Source: Apricaphanius iberus
Lineage: Eukaryota; Chordata; Actinopteri; Cyprinodontiformes; Aphaniidae
Assembly: GCA_028564705.1 (NCBI GenBank)
Contig: JAPXFQ010001133.1
Coordinates: 2,804,001 to 2,868,000, forward strand
Length of the DNA: 64,000 bases
Direction of reading: 5' to 3'
Every line of letters starts with the position of its first letter. Within the stretch, counting starts at the first letter, position 1. This document shows, piece by piece, positions 12,201-24,200 of this stretch. The notes under the pieces were generated by a model. The model was not told the origin of the DNA. It ran no database searches and was given only the letters and a program-made list of their open reading frames with translations. The position numbers were made by a program, and so were the translations under genes.

Positions 12201-15200
12201 CTCCATCGTCTGCCTCGACCAGTCACTCGTGAGAGCCGCCCACCCTCCCCGTCTCCATCTTCACCACCCTGTGGGCCTCCTTTAACCAGCCCCACCTTCT
12301 CTTTCCTAGAGTTTACTGAACGTCCTGAAGTGTTTGGATCTGAGCCATAACAAGATTGCAGAGTGTGAGGAGTTTCTGAAGGTAGGATCTGTTTTTACTT
12401 CAGGCTCTCCGCTCTCCTTTGGAGCTAGATTGTTTTCTGTTCTTCTGTAGCCCCTGAGTGAGTTGGAACACCTAAACTTGGGCTACAATCGCCTGCAGAG
12501 GGCGCCAGCGCTTGGTGCCGCCACCAGGTCCAAGCTGCACACGCTCATCCTCAGGAATAACGAACTGGAAACCATTAACGGTGAGGAGGAGGGGACTCTG
12601 TTCAGCCTGAGGGGCTGGTTGATGGAGTAACTGGTTGGTGTTTGTGGCTTCCTGCAGGAGTGGAGCAGTTGTCCTGTCTGCGCTGTCTGGATCTGGCCTA
12701 CAACCTGCTGCTGGAGCACTCCCAGCTCGCTCCTCTCTCCCTGCTGCACTTCCTCCGCCAGGTAACCGCCCCACATGTTGGTCCCGCCCCCCCTACCGCC
12801 CCCGCGTCAGCTTCACCCGCCTCATGTCTGTCTCCTGTTGTAGCTGAACCTGGAAGGGAACCCGCTGTACTTCAGGAAGAGCCATCGGACCTGCACCGTC
12901 CCTCATCTGTCCCCGAAAGCTGCCAGACTCAAAGTGAGACGCCGTCAGTCAGTCTGTTTCCTGATCGTTCTCCTTCACATGGCGCTCATTTCCTGTTTCT
13001 CTCTAGCTAAGCCTGGATGGAGTCCCCCTGTCCTCCTCTGAGTTATCAGTAAGTCTGTCCATCCATCCTTTCATCCATCTGTTCATCCATCTGTTCATCC
13101 ATCTGTTTATTATCCTTTCATCCATCTGTTCATCCATCTGTTTATCCATCCTTTCATCCATCCTTTCATCCATCTGTTCATTATCCTTTCATCCATCTGT
13201 TCATCCATCCTTTCATCCATCTGTTTATTATCCTTTCATCCATCCTTTCATCCATCTGTTCATCCATCCTTTCATCCATCTGTTTATTATCCTTTCATCC
13301 ATCCTTTCATCCATCTGTTCATCCATCCTTTCATCCATCTGTTTATTATCCTTTCATCCATCTGTTCATACATCTGTTCATCCATCTTTTCATCCATCTG
13401 TTTATTATCCTTTCATCCATCTGTTCATACATCTGTTCATCCATCCTTTCATCCATCTGTTCATCCATCCTTTCATCCATCCTTTCATCCATCTGTTCAT
13501 TATCCTTTCATCCATCTGTTCATCCATTCTTTCATCCATCTGTTTATTATCCTTTCATCCATCTCATCTTCATCCATCCTTTCATCCATCTGTTCATTAT
13601 CCTTTCATCCATCTGTTCATCATCTGTTCATCCATCTTTTCATCCATCTGTTTATTATCCTTTCATCCATCTGTTCATACATCTGTTCATCCATCCTTTC
13701 ATCCATCTGTTCATCCATCCTTTCATCCATCCTTTCATCCATCTGTTCATTATCCTTTCATCCATCTGGTTATCCATCTGTTCATCCATCTGTTCATCCA
13801 TCTGTTTATCCATCCTTTCATCCATCTGTTTATTATCCTTTCATCCATCTGTTCATACATCTGTTCATCCATCCTTTCATCCATCTGTTCATTATCCTTT
13901 CATCCATCTGTTCATCCATCTGTTCATCCATCTTTTCATCCATCTGTTTATTATCCTTTCATCCATCTGTTCATACATCTGTTCATCCATCCTTTCATCC
14001 ATCTGTTCATCCATCCTTTCATCCATCCTTTCATCCATCTGTTCATTATCCTTTCATCCATCTGTTCATCCATCCTTTCATCCATCTGTTCATTATCCTT
14101 TCATCCATCTGTTCATCCATCTGTTCATCCATCCTTTCATCCATCTGTTCATCCATCCTTTCATCCATCTGTTCATTATCCTTTCATCCATCTGTTCATA
14201 CATCTGTTCATCCATCCTTTCATCCATCTGTTCATTATCCTTTAATCCATCCTTTCATCCATCTGTTCATTATCCTTTCATCCATCTGTTCATACATCTG
14301 TTCATCCATCCTTTCATCCGTCCTTTCATCCATCTGTTTTGTCCTCCAACAGTCTAAGCCTATAGCAGCATAATTACAGAGATAGCTCAGGAGGTCCTAG
14401 CCCGTTAGACAGAGGCATGAGTGTCAGAGCCTGGTAGAACCGTCTGGTCCTCATTCCTCCCCAACTGGCTGAGCCTCTCGGCTGTTACCTCCTCTACACC
14501 ACTCATCCAAGAGTGGCTAAAATCAATGTAGATTTTTAACTGTTTATTCTTCCATATAAGGAAATATCTGTAAAAAAAATCTGATATAATCATGTGTATT
14601 TTTCCTGTTTTTTAAATTCTCCTAACAAAAGTTAAAAGGAGGTGAAGTTGTGGAGGTTTTTCTCTCATCAGTGGGATTTAGAATTTTTATCCAGCACAAC
14701 CCGTCCAACGTAAAGGATCACTCAGTCTGTAGCATCACAGCGTTAGCATATGCAGATAAGAAAGGGTGAAAAGAAGAGCGATCTCAACCTTAAACCAAAC
14801 ATGGGACATTGGTGCCTTTACCGGAATCAACAGAGACCCATAGTACCAGGCAGAAATGCAGCAACAAGCCCTGCTTCTTCCATGTTGATTCAGTTAATAT
14901 TTCTGCTGTCCTTCTTGGTCCAACTGCCCCTCTATTGGTCAATAAACAGGAAGTAGCAGGATCCATCTGCAGGTTGATTATTCATGCCTGGAGAATCGCT
15001 TGTTTGATAGGAAGTGAAGTCCTACCAATTGCAGAAGAATAAAGGCATGTTGCTATGGTAGCTGAAAATATTTCAGTCAGTGGTGACTATTTATTGTTTT
15101 GCGTAGACATTTTGAGTGAGAGACTACTGCAGTGAGCTGCAGACGAACAGATCGCTAGTTCTCCAGGTTTTGGAGGAAGTGGCTTGTCACTGGCAAGCAT

Positions 15201-18200
15201 TACTGGTCTGCACATGGATCCTACTACTTCCTGTTTATTGACCAACAGTAGAGGATTAGACCAAGAAGGACAGCCCTTCTCATTTGCATAATAAGGCAGA
15301 AATGCAGAGGAGACGAGGGAATGTAAAAACAATGCAAGTATAAGGAAAAGGAAAATATATATATTTTTTATGAAATTGCAAGTAATAAAGAAAAGGAAAA
15401 ACAAAATAAATATTTTCCTTGAAAAAAATATACATGATGAAAAGAAAAAACGAAATATGTATTTTTATAAACAAAAATGTACGTAATAAGGAAAAGAAAT
15501 GAAATACGACTTTTTTTCGACAAAAATACACAAGGAAAAACAGAAAAAACAAAATATATACATTTCATTACCAACATGTAATAAAATAAATTTTTTCCTT
15601 GGAAAAAATATACACATAAGGAAAAGGAAAACCAAATTATATACAATCGCAAAAATACACGTAATGAGGAAAAGGTAAAATAAAATATACATATTTCTGC
15701 CTGTATTTTTTTAATTATAAGCAGGAATTGACCAACATATGAGTGAAGTTGGATGGCTGATGTGTGGTAAGGGGATTGATGCTGCTGCTTGTTCCTCAGG
15801 TCCTACCAAAAGCAGGCCAGCTCCTACAGGCCCAGACGTCCGCGCCTCCAGCCGGCGATGCGCCCGAACGCAGCAGCAACCCGGAGCCGTCAAGTGGAGC
15901 GGGGGAGCTGAGCGACAGCCTGTCTGCCCCCGAGGCTGGGATGTCTCGCTTCAGGAGGAAGAAATCCAGAGTGAGACTCAATCCAGAAGCCGTTTCTCTG
16001 GGATGTCCTGCAGACGGACATTGAGACTCTGTCCTCCTGTCCCGTTTCAGAGTAAGGTCAAGGTCCGGAGAGCCAGCATCTCGGAACCAAGCGACACTGA
16101 CTATGAGGCCCGACCCTTTTCCTCCGCACCAGGTGGGTGACTGAAGCGTCATGTTGTTAGCCGCTACAATGGAGGATCTAAAGCGCGCTTTTCTCTCCAC
16201 CAGACATTGTTCTCCCCCACCGGCAGGAGATCGAGCGCATGTCCAGCTTCAGAGACCAGCTGGGTGAAGACTGGCTGAGATACCAGCACCATCTAGACGT
16301 AGGAGCGCCCCCTAATGTCCCTACCAACCCTCTGACCAATGGCGTCAGCGCCTCAGATGATCATCCTTCGGCTCCAAAGGAAGTCCCAGACGTTCTCCCA
16401 CCACCGCTCCTGTCCTCAGAGTCCAACGAGCTGGAGACGGAGTCCACTTTACTGGGGCTGAGCGAGAGCACACAGCCGACAGAGTCCACTCTGGAGGCCA
16501 TCGTGGTGGACGGTCTGTCTGCGAGGCCGAAAGGCGGTAACTCTCATCCGTCCAGCCCAGACTCCCAGAGGTCATCCACGAGCGCAGGCACCAACCAGGA
16601 GGAGGAGGATGGAGGAGGAGGTGGGTAGTCTCCCTGTTTCATCCACAAATATCCGTCTCTTTCATCACCTCGGCTCTGTCTGCCCTCTCTGCAGTGGACC
16701 TGTGTCACCCCCTGCTGGTCGGCGTCCGGCCCGACGGCGAGGACGGCTGGGGTCGTGAGAAGACGAGGACGGAGGTTTTTCTGCGCGTCAAGCAGGGCGT
16801 GCTGCTGGAGGTGGACACGCAGCGCGGCGTGGAGCGTTGCCGGCTGCAGCTGGACAGCCTGGCCCGGATCCAAACCACAGAGGCTCTGTGGACCCGACAG
16901 GTGAGACAGACTCCTCAGAGCCCTAGAACCCCACAGTACCAGGATCCTACAGAACCAGGATCTTTCAGAACCCTAGAACCGTCCTTCCTTCCTTCTTTTC
17001 CCTCCGCTCCGTCTGCTCCATCAGAGGAACTCTGTCTCCGTAGCAACAGATCAGGAACTCTGTCTCCATGACAACAGATCTGGGCTTTCTGTTCCACAGG
17101 AAGTAGAGGAGCTGTGTCCTGCGGTGGAGCTCCATTTCGACTTCATTTCCAAGGCAAAGCAGAGGAGGGTCTATGTGCTGCTGGACGACGACCCCCAGCA
17201 GGCTGCACAGGTTAACACGCACACACACACACACACATACACTTACAGGCTGTACAGGTTAACAACAATCTGTGCCGTCTTTACTCGCATGTTTAGGACT
17301 TACTGACTCCTGTTGTTTGTTACATAAAGAAAATAGGAGCCATTTATAACTAGGAATGGGTATCGTTTAGGTTTTAACCGATACCCGTCCCAAACCGGTA
17401 CTTTTGAAATGGCACTTCAAGAATGGAAAACATACATACTTCGTCCAAAAACCCTCTTATTTAGTTATTTTTAGTAGGGCTGTCAAACAATAAAAAACTG
17501 ACCTAATTAATCACAGGGTAGCTGTAACTTAATCACCATTCCTAAACATGATCAAAAAAACTACAGTTTTCAGTGTAAATAAAATGACAAATCTAGATGC
17601 AGTTGTTCTTTAAAAATAAATAATATGGGAGAAATCAATAAAAAAAATGTAATATCAGATATATCAGATGTAATATAGACTAAGTTAATGTCAGAATTGA
17701 CCATTTTCCAAAAGTTAACACTCAGTAGATTCTCCAGTTCACCACAACTGGAAATAAACGCTCTTATTGTGAAGATGTACACAGCTACTTCCGCTGATAT
17801 TAGCACTAATTTAAAACGGGGTTGGGGTGGGGTGGGGGTTATTCTAGGAATTAATCCAGCTGCGTTGGTGCGTTAATTTCTGCAGCCCTAACTTTTTGCT
17901 GTATTTTGCACAAAGACAGCCATGTTGACCTTTTCTGGTGATATAGGGAATTCCTTTTGGCTGATGGCACACCCAGAATCCACAGTGTTTGACATCTCAG
18001 AGAAAAGGAGAACCGAAATAAAGCACTGCTTTTTGGTCTGGTTACTACCGTTTATGTCAGGACATCGGTACCTATCCCTATTTAAAACCTCACAGCAAAG
18101 CAGGAGTTGTGTTTCAACATACAGGTAGCCAGAGCAGCAGCGTGAAAGCAGCCGCGATGAAGCATGTTTCCCTGCAGGTCTTGACTGACATCTTATCCTC

Positions 18201-21200
18201 CGTGGTGGAGGAAAACCAGCGACGGGGTTCTGAACCCGACCCCGGCCCTTATCGCCTGCAGTGCCTCCGCTGCAGGTCGGAGTTCACCGCTAATCGGGCA
18301 GCTAGTGAGGAGGAGGACGAGGAGCATGACTCAGGAGGAAGACGGAAGAGTAGAGGAGGTGTAACGCTACCAGGCGCTGATGGAGGACGATACAGGGAGG
18401 CGCAAATGGAAGCAGATTATAATTACGACAGCACAGGTGAGGGTTAGAATCACAATAATAATGTTATTTGTAAGACACACAAAGATAAAACTGTTCATAT
18501 ATTGAATAAATATTAAGATTTGTCTATTCCGCTCTACCGCAATGACACATTTTGATGATGTAATCAATCTGCGCCTACAAACTTTGATCAGGTATGCAAG
18601 GAAGATAATTACTATTTTTCAGTGGTTGTGTCAACCGTAGGTATTGCATGTTTAAAATGTGACTTTTAATACAAATTTTGCAGGTTTCATTTGTTGCGAT
18701 ATTAAATTAATAAATTAGTAACCAGAAAAGTAGGACATTTGTCATATTTTATGGAAATTGTATCAAAATCTGTTGGAAAACTCAGGCTTTAAAGAAGACG
18801 TTTGATGACACATTCATTTTTAAACCACTCAAAACATGTTAATGTTCTTTGAACAAAATCCTAAGGCTGTAGGTCTATAAATGAGATTGACATAGATGTG
18901 GTGAGCGGTGTTTATATATAAGGGCGTGGTTTAACATTTGATGGGCGTGGTTTGACCCATCAGGGACGTTTATGCAAAACTTGTGGCGTCACATTAAGCC
19001 CTAAAAGGGCCCTCATTGGAATTGTTTAAGATCAAAAATTAAAACTCCAGAATGTTATTTTGGTTTATGTCTAACCGTTTCTTCTGTTACATTTTTCTAA
19101 TTTTGTTTTATTTTAATTTAGAACAAAATATAAATGGAAGTGGACAAATCTGATCACTTGCCCCATTCTGGGAACAAAAAATACAAAAGGAGAATATGGA
19201 TAACCTTTTTGAAACATTAATTTGGAATACTATAGCAAATTATAAAATACTTCTAGCAAATTGAATATAGAAATTTTTTGAATGCAATATAGAATATTGC
19301 ATATATAATATGTTATAATAAAAGGGAATACTTTTTAATCTTCTGAATGTGTTCATAATCTTACCGAAACATAATAAAACGGAACAAAAAGTTTCAAACA
19401 GTCTCTACCGTATAAAGAGAATTATTTGGCCTCTTACCCTAAACAATACACTTATAGATTACAGTTTGCTGTTTGGGGCTTATGGCGCTTATATGGCGCC
19501 TTGGTTTTATAACATATGTCGAGGTGACTAAATATGATCACTTTCCCTATAAAGGGATAAGGCAAATTTTCAAACTGCTTATAGAAAAACAAGATTTACA
19601 GCAAATAATTGAATGAAAATGAATGGTTGGGGTTTTATTCGTGTTTGGAGTGTTTGTTGAGGCAGCAGTGTATGTTTAAGCGGTCGTTCTCATTGTTTCA
19701 CATGGTCTTTCTATCCCTTCTGGCTCAGGAACACCATGGGAAGTTGTAGCAGCTGGAAGTTTGGATCTAATAAAAACGTGACTTTTTATTTTATGCTAAC
19801 TGTCTTGTTTAAACCCCTTTGTGCTTCCAAATCCAGATAAAGCCGAAGCCAAGGTTGCACACATGGCAGGCAGCGTCAGAGCCTCTGTCAGCCTCCCACT
19901 GCTGATTTGCCTCAGGCTGCGTAGTTCCTTTGAACAAAGCCGTAGTTTGACGCCTCGGAGCGTAGCATCCCAGTCCTTATCGCCTGTCTCATACTCTCCC
20001 ACCTCTGTAATCAGCTCCAGACCGATAATACAGCAGCTGGCCCTCCCCGCGATGCGACCGAACCGAGCTCTGAGGCACACTCGAGCACGGACAGACTGTG
20101 CGCCTGCCGATTTCGACGCATGTTTGGGGGATTTCTTATCCCTTTCTTCCTTTGTTAGTGTGTTAGTTAACCTCGCTACCCTGAACCAGTCGCAACAAAT
20201 ACTATCTGAGTTCCCAGACCAATCCTGCACATATTAAACATTTTATTTAAATTACATTTATTTTAAATCACAGCCAACAGTAATTTACATGACACACAAG
20301 AAAAGAGAAAATGCATATTTGGCTAACGACAGAACCTGTTAGCCAGAAGTACTCTCTATGAGAAAGAAAGAGACCAAAAATACACTACGTTCATAGCTAA
20401 AAGAGGAATGTTAATAACTCCATAAAAGTGGATCTAAATTCCCATTTAGGAAATTTCAGCTGTCATTTTTCCGAGACAGACACACCCACACACATAAGCA
20501 CTGGACCAGGAGTACTTTCTTTGAAAATCAAAGAGGTCACATAGATAATAACAGTTCTGTGAATAACACAGCGTCCAGGGTATTTTCTATAAAAATATGG
20601 AGAGCTTTTTATTTATATACACATACATATATATACATAAAAGGGTAAGTGAAATTATTAATTATTATTATAAAATCACTTTTGTTTCCTATGACGTATA
20701 TTACATTTTAAACCTGCTTTCATCTTCTCACACATTACTCATACCAACTTGGTCTTTGTCCCTCACCTCTTAGGTGGGATCAGCTGTGGAACTGATTGGT
20801 TTCTGGTTATGATCTGGTGTACTTGTAGGTGGGATCAGATTGATTTTTGGTTGATTTCTGGTTATGATCTGGTTAGTTACTGATTTGCATCCCGTTGTGA
20901 TCTAGCTGAGATCTGCCTGGTTTCAGGTTGGGATGTGGTCAATATCCGTTTGGTTCCTTTTTTGAATCCTGTTATTTTTGGTTTGGAATCTATTTGGTTT
21001 ATGGTGTGGATCAGGTTGAAATATTTTTGGGATCTTATTTGTTTCTAGTTAGGATCTAGTTGGTTTTGGGCTATGATCTGTTGGGTTACTGGCTGGGGTC
21101 TGGTTGGATTCAGGTTGGCTATATGTCATGTGGTTGGGGTCTGGTTGATTTCTGTTTGGGCTGTTGTAGGCCTGGGCGGTATACCAGTTCATACCGAAAA

Positions 21201-24200
21201 CCGGTGTTTATTTTTGTTATATGAATTTATAATATACCCCTAGACCTGTGAATACCTCGGACAACTTTTGGAACGCTTAATGAGGGGAAGTGTTTCAGCC
21301 AGGACCAATTTCACTGCTACACGCTCTTCACCACATTGTAGAAAATAACGTTTTTAGTACAGCTGCTGGCAGGAGCCAAGCACACAATTCTGATGAAGTA
21401 ATTCCAAAAAAAGAGGAGCCTTGTCTATAGTTTAAAAAGTTTATCACCTTTAAAAGGTCAGACGAGAACCGAACGGCATACCTTTTACAAACGCTTTTGG
21501 GAGTAACCAGTAGGGGGGAGTGTTGAGCACTATTTGACCATCTGTAGGTGAACGCGGTCAACGGCGGCAAAACCAGCAGAAATCATTAATAGCGGTAAAT
21601 ATGTTTTACATACCATCTACAATACTTCTGCAGTCTTTTTTTCTGTTATCTGAATATCAACCTGCTAATAACCACCTACGGTCGCCATTTTTATTTTACT
21701 TCTTCTTTGGCAATATCCGATCTGATTCTATACTCTGCCCCCTAGCGGGATTCTTCAGTACTACATGCAAAGCAATTAGAAGATGCAATTTGTTGCTTGC
21801 GCCAACGTGAGGTTTAAAAATATATACTTTCAGCCTTAGAACATCAAGAATGCCTACAAGAATCATAATCATTTTAATTATTTTCATATCATTCACTTGT
21901 GTCTGGAAAAAACATGATGCAGTCCATATGGCAGTAAAATGGGCTAATTAAACCACATTTTTACATACTTCATTCTTATAAGATAATGTAAATATGAACG
22001 GTAATGTATGGGAAAAAAATACAGTTAAATCTCTAATACAGATATGTTTTTTAAAAATACTGTGATATTAAAATGTTGCCATACCGTCCACCCCTAGGTT
22101 GTTGATGGTTTTTGGTTGGGGCATAGTGGTTTTCTGGTTGGTTCATGGTTAGTTTCTGGGTGGGGTATGATTGGTTACTGGATGGAATCTGGGCGGTTTC
22201 TGGTCTGCAACTGGTTGGGTTCTTATTGGTAATTGGTTATGATATGGGCTGTTGGTGGTGTTTGGTTGGGAGATAGTGGTCTTCTGGTTGGTTCATGGTT
22301 GGAATCTGGTTATGATCTGGTTGGTTACTGGATGGGATCTGGATAGTTTCAGGTTTGTGTCATGTTGGGATCCGGTTCCTTCCTGGTTGGGAAGTGATTG
22401 GTTTCTTGTTTGGATGTTGTTTTGTTCTGGTTGGGATGTGTTTGGGATCATGCTGGGATCCAGCGGATTTTTGGTTTGGTTTTGTTCTGGTTGGGATCTG
22501 GTTAGATGGGAGGTATTTTTTAACACCCTTGAGAAGCATTAAGTTCTTTTTTATACATTTGACCAAAACGATCTTTCTTCCTTTGGTTTTCCTATTTTAG
22601 GAAGGACTTGTGTTTGTCCAGAATGTGGCAGTGATCATGTGGTCCAAGTGGCTGAGCAGACTGCTCCATACAGCAGCACTCCCATCAGTCGATCGCCACA
22701 ACCTGAAAGCGAAGATCATCTTGACTTCACAAAGAGCCAGAGCCAGGTCCTTCTCACTAATACCATTCTTTTTCACTCCGTTCTCTGCTCTAATCAGTGC
22801 TGATTTATCATTACTTTAATTCTACAGCTTGATGATGCAGTTGAGCGTATCAGCAGTAGTCTCATTCTGGAGACGGCTTGCACATCAGTGGATCCGAGTT
22901 TTGTCACAGCCCAGGGAACCTCCTTCTTTATCGGGGATGCTCCGGACGACACCAACAGCCTCTCCTACAACACAGAGGGCCAGAGTAAGGAGGACCTGGC
23001 AGGAAGCTACCACTATTCTATCACAGGAGCTACACCACCTCCAGCAGAACCTCCAGCCCCGTCCATCCCAAAGGGTTAGCTTGAATTCAAATGTTAAATC
23101 CTAGTAAAAATTAGAAATCTTTACTGTTGATTGACCTTCCGTCGTTTTAATCTATTAAAACCGTTTTTAGCAGCTAGACAGTCATTCTTTCTCCACTACA
23201 CCATAATAATTTAATTACAAAGCAGGAAATTGTTCCTTAACCTAATAAAAATTAACATTCAATTAGTCTTGGGTGGTAAAATACGGACACCTGAGTAAAA
23301 AATATTCCAGTTAATCTCTATAAGCATATCATCCTTCTTCCCTGTTGGGTTAAATTCCCTAAGGAACTTTTTTTCCCTGGTGTACAGACATGAAAATAAT
23401 GTTTTTAAAAAATTTCCTCCCGCATTTATTTCATTTTATTTTATCAATTTTTAGGGATCCGATCATTTATTTTCAACATTAAGCTTCATTAAATATAGTT
23501 TTATATAATCTTCTATTGAATTTCTGATAACAGAAAAGGAATGATTTCAAAGCCTTTCTGGTTGGCACGAATCTGTTGATATGATATGTACCACAATACA
23601 GGGGGGACAATACGATATGTTGGGACACTATGAGTATGAGTTTGCGATTTTTCACACTGCGTTTCACTGTAGAAAAACTGTCAAGTCATTCTAAACACTC
23701 AAAGCTGTTTTTATCCATAACACATCCAGTTTTATTAATAGATGGTTAATCCAACAGAACGAAGAAGGTGAAAACGGTCTCCAACTACCTGTCAGACCTC
23801 TAATTTTACTATCATCATTAATGGTTCCATTCAAATCCTAAAAGATCAAATGAAAATTGATACATTGCTTTTGAATATCCATAGAATATGGTGACATAAA
23901 CTATGACAATATATTGACGTGACAACATTTTTTTTACATTGTATAATTGAACCAAATATCCAGTTATGAACCTGGTATGTTGGATCTTCTCGTTCCCTAG
24001 TACAGCTCTGAATGTGCCGTTACACCCTCTATGTTCTGCCTCAACATTTGATTATTTCATATTTCATTTATTTTTAGCTTACCCATTATTTGATGCCATA
24101 TTTTTTCAACATCTTCTCAATATTGGGTAATTTAGCATCTTCTGTCAGCAGTTAGTGTTTGCATTGGTTTTACCTCCAAATTAGACGATACCAGATGTTT

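Larger units (their letters stand above)
10126..13048 (+). other. stk11ip: stk11ip exons coding the leucine-rich-repeat block
   Basis: Eight short exons code residues 91-329. Leucine-rich-repeat signatures are easy to see: [44 protein letters not shown] and [10 protein letters not shown]. From 11,953 on, the introns between them are only about 70-85 bases, an unusually compact stretch in an otherwise intron-rich gene. Leucine-rich repeats are protein-binding surfaces; in the mammalian protein this half is linked to membrane localisation and partner binding. Confidence 0.9.
14336..15799. other. stk11ip intron: foldback pair and AT-rich tandem repeat
   Basis: The right part of the 2.75-kb intron before the exon at 15,800. 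It holds an inverted-repeat pair (14,900-15,285) and an A/T-rich degenerate tandem array (15,318-15,705). Nothing coding is supported. Confidence 0.6.
16695..18436 (+). other. stk11ip: stk11ip exons coding a PH-like segment and the first half of a cysteine pair
   Basis: Residues about 553-744. The first two exons give alternating beta-strand-like stretches ([30 protein letters not shown]) followed by a helix ([13 protein letters not shown]), the order of a pleckstrin-homology fold. The last exon carries CLRC at residues 687-690. The fold is an inference from pattern, not an alignment. Confidence 0.6.

Noticed and set aside
12472..12776. Two minus-strand frames of about 100 codons
   Set aside because: They are antisense shadows of two well-supported stk11ip leucine-rich-repeat exons.
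15280..15692. Overlapping minus-strand frames rich in Phe, Leu and Ile that look like membrane proteins
   Set aside because: They arise from an A/T-rich tandem repeat.
22252..22600. Plus- and minus-strand frames of 70-96 codons
   Set aside because: They lie in the GGTTTCTGG minisatellite and have only repeat-derived composition.
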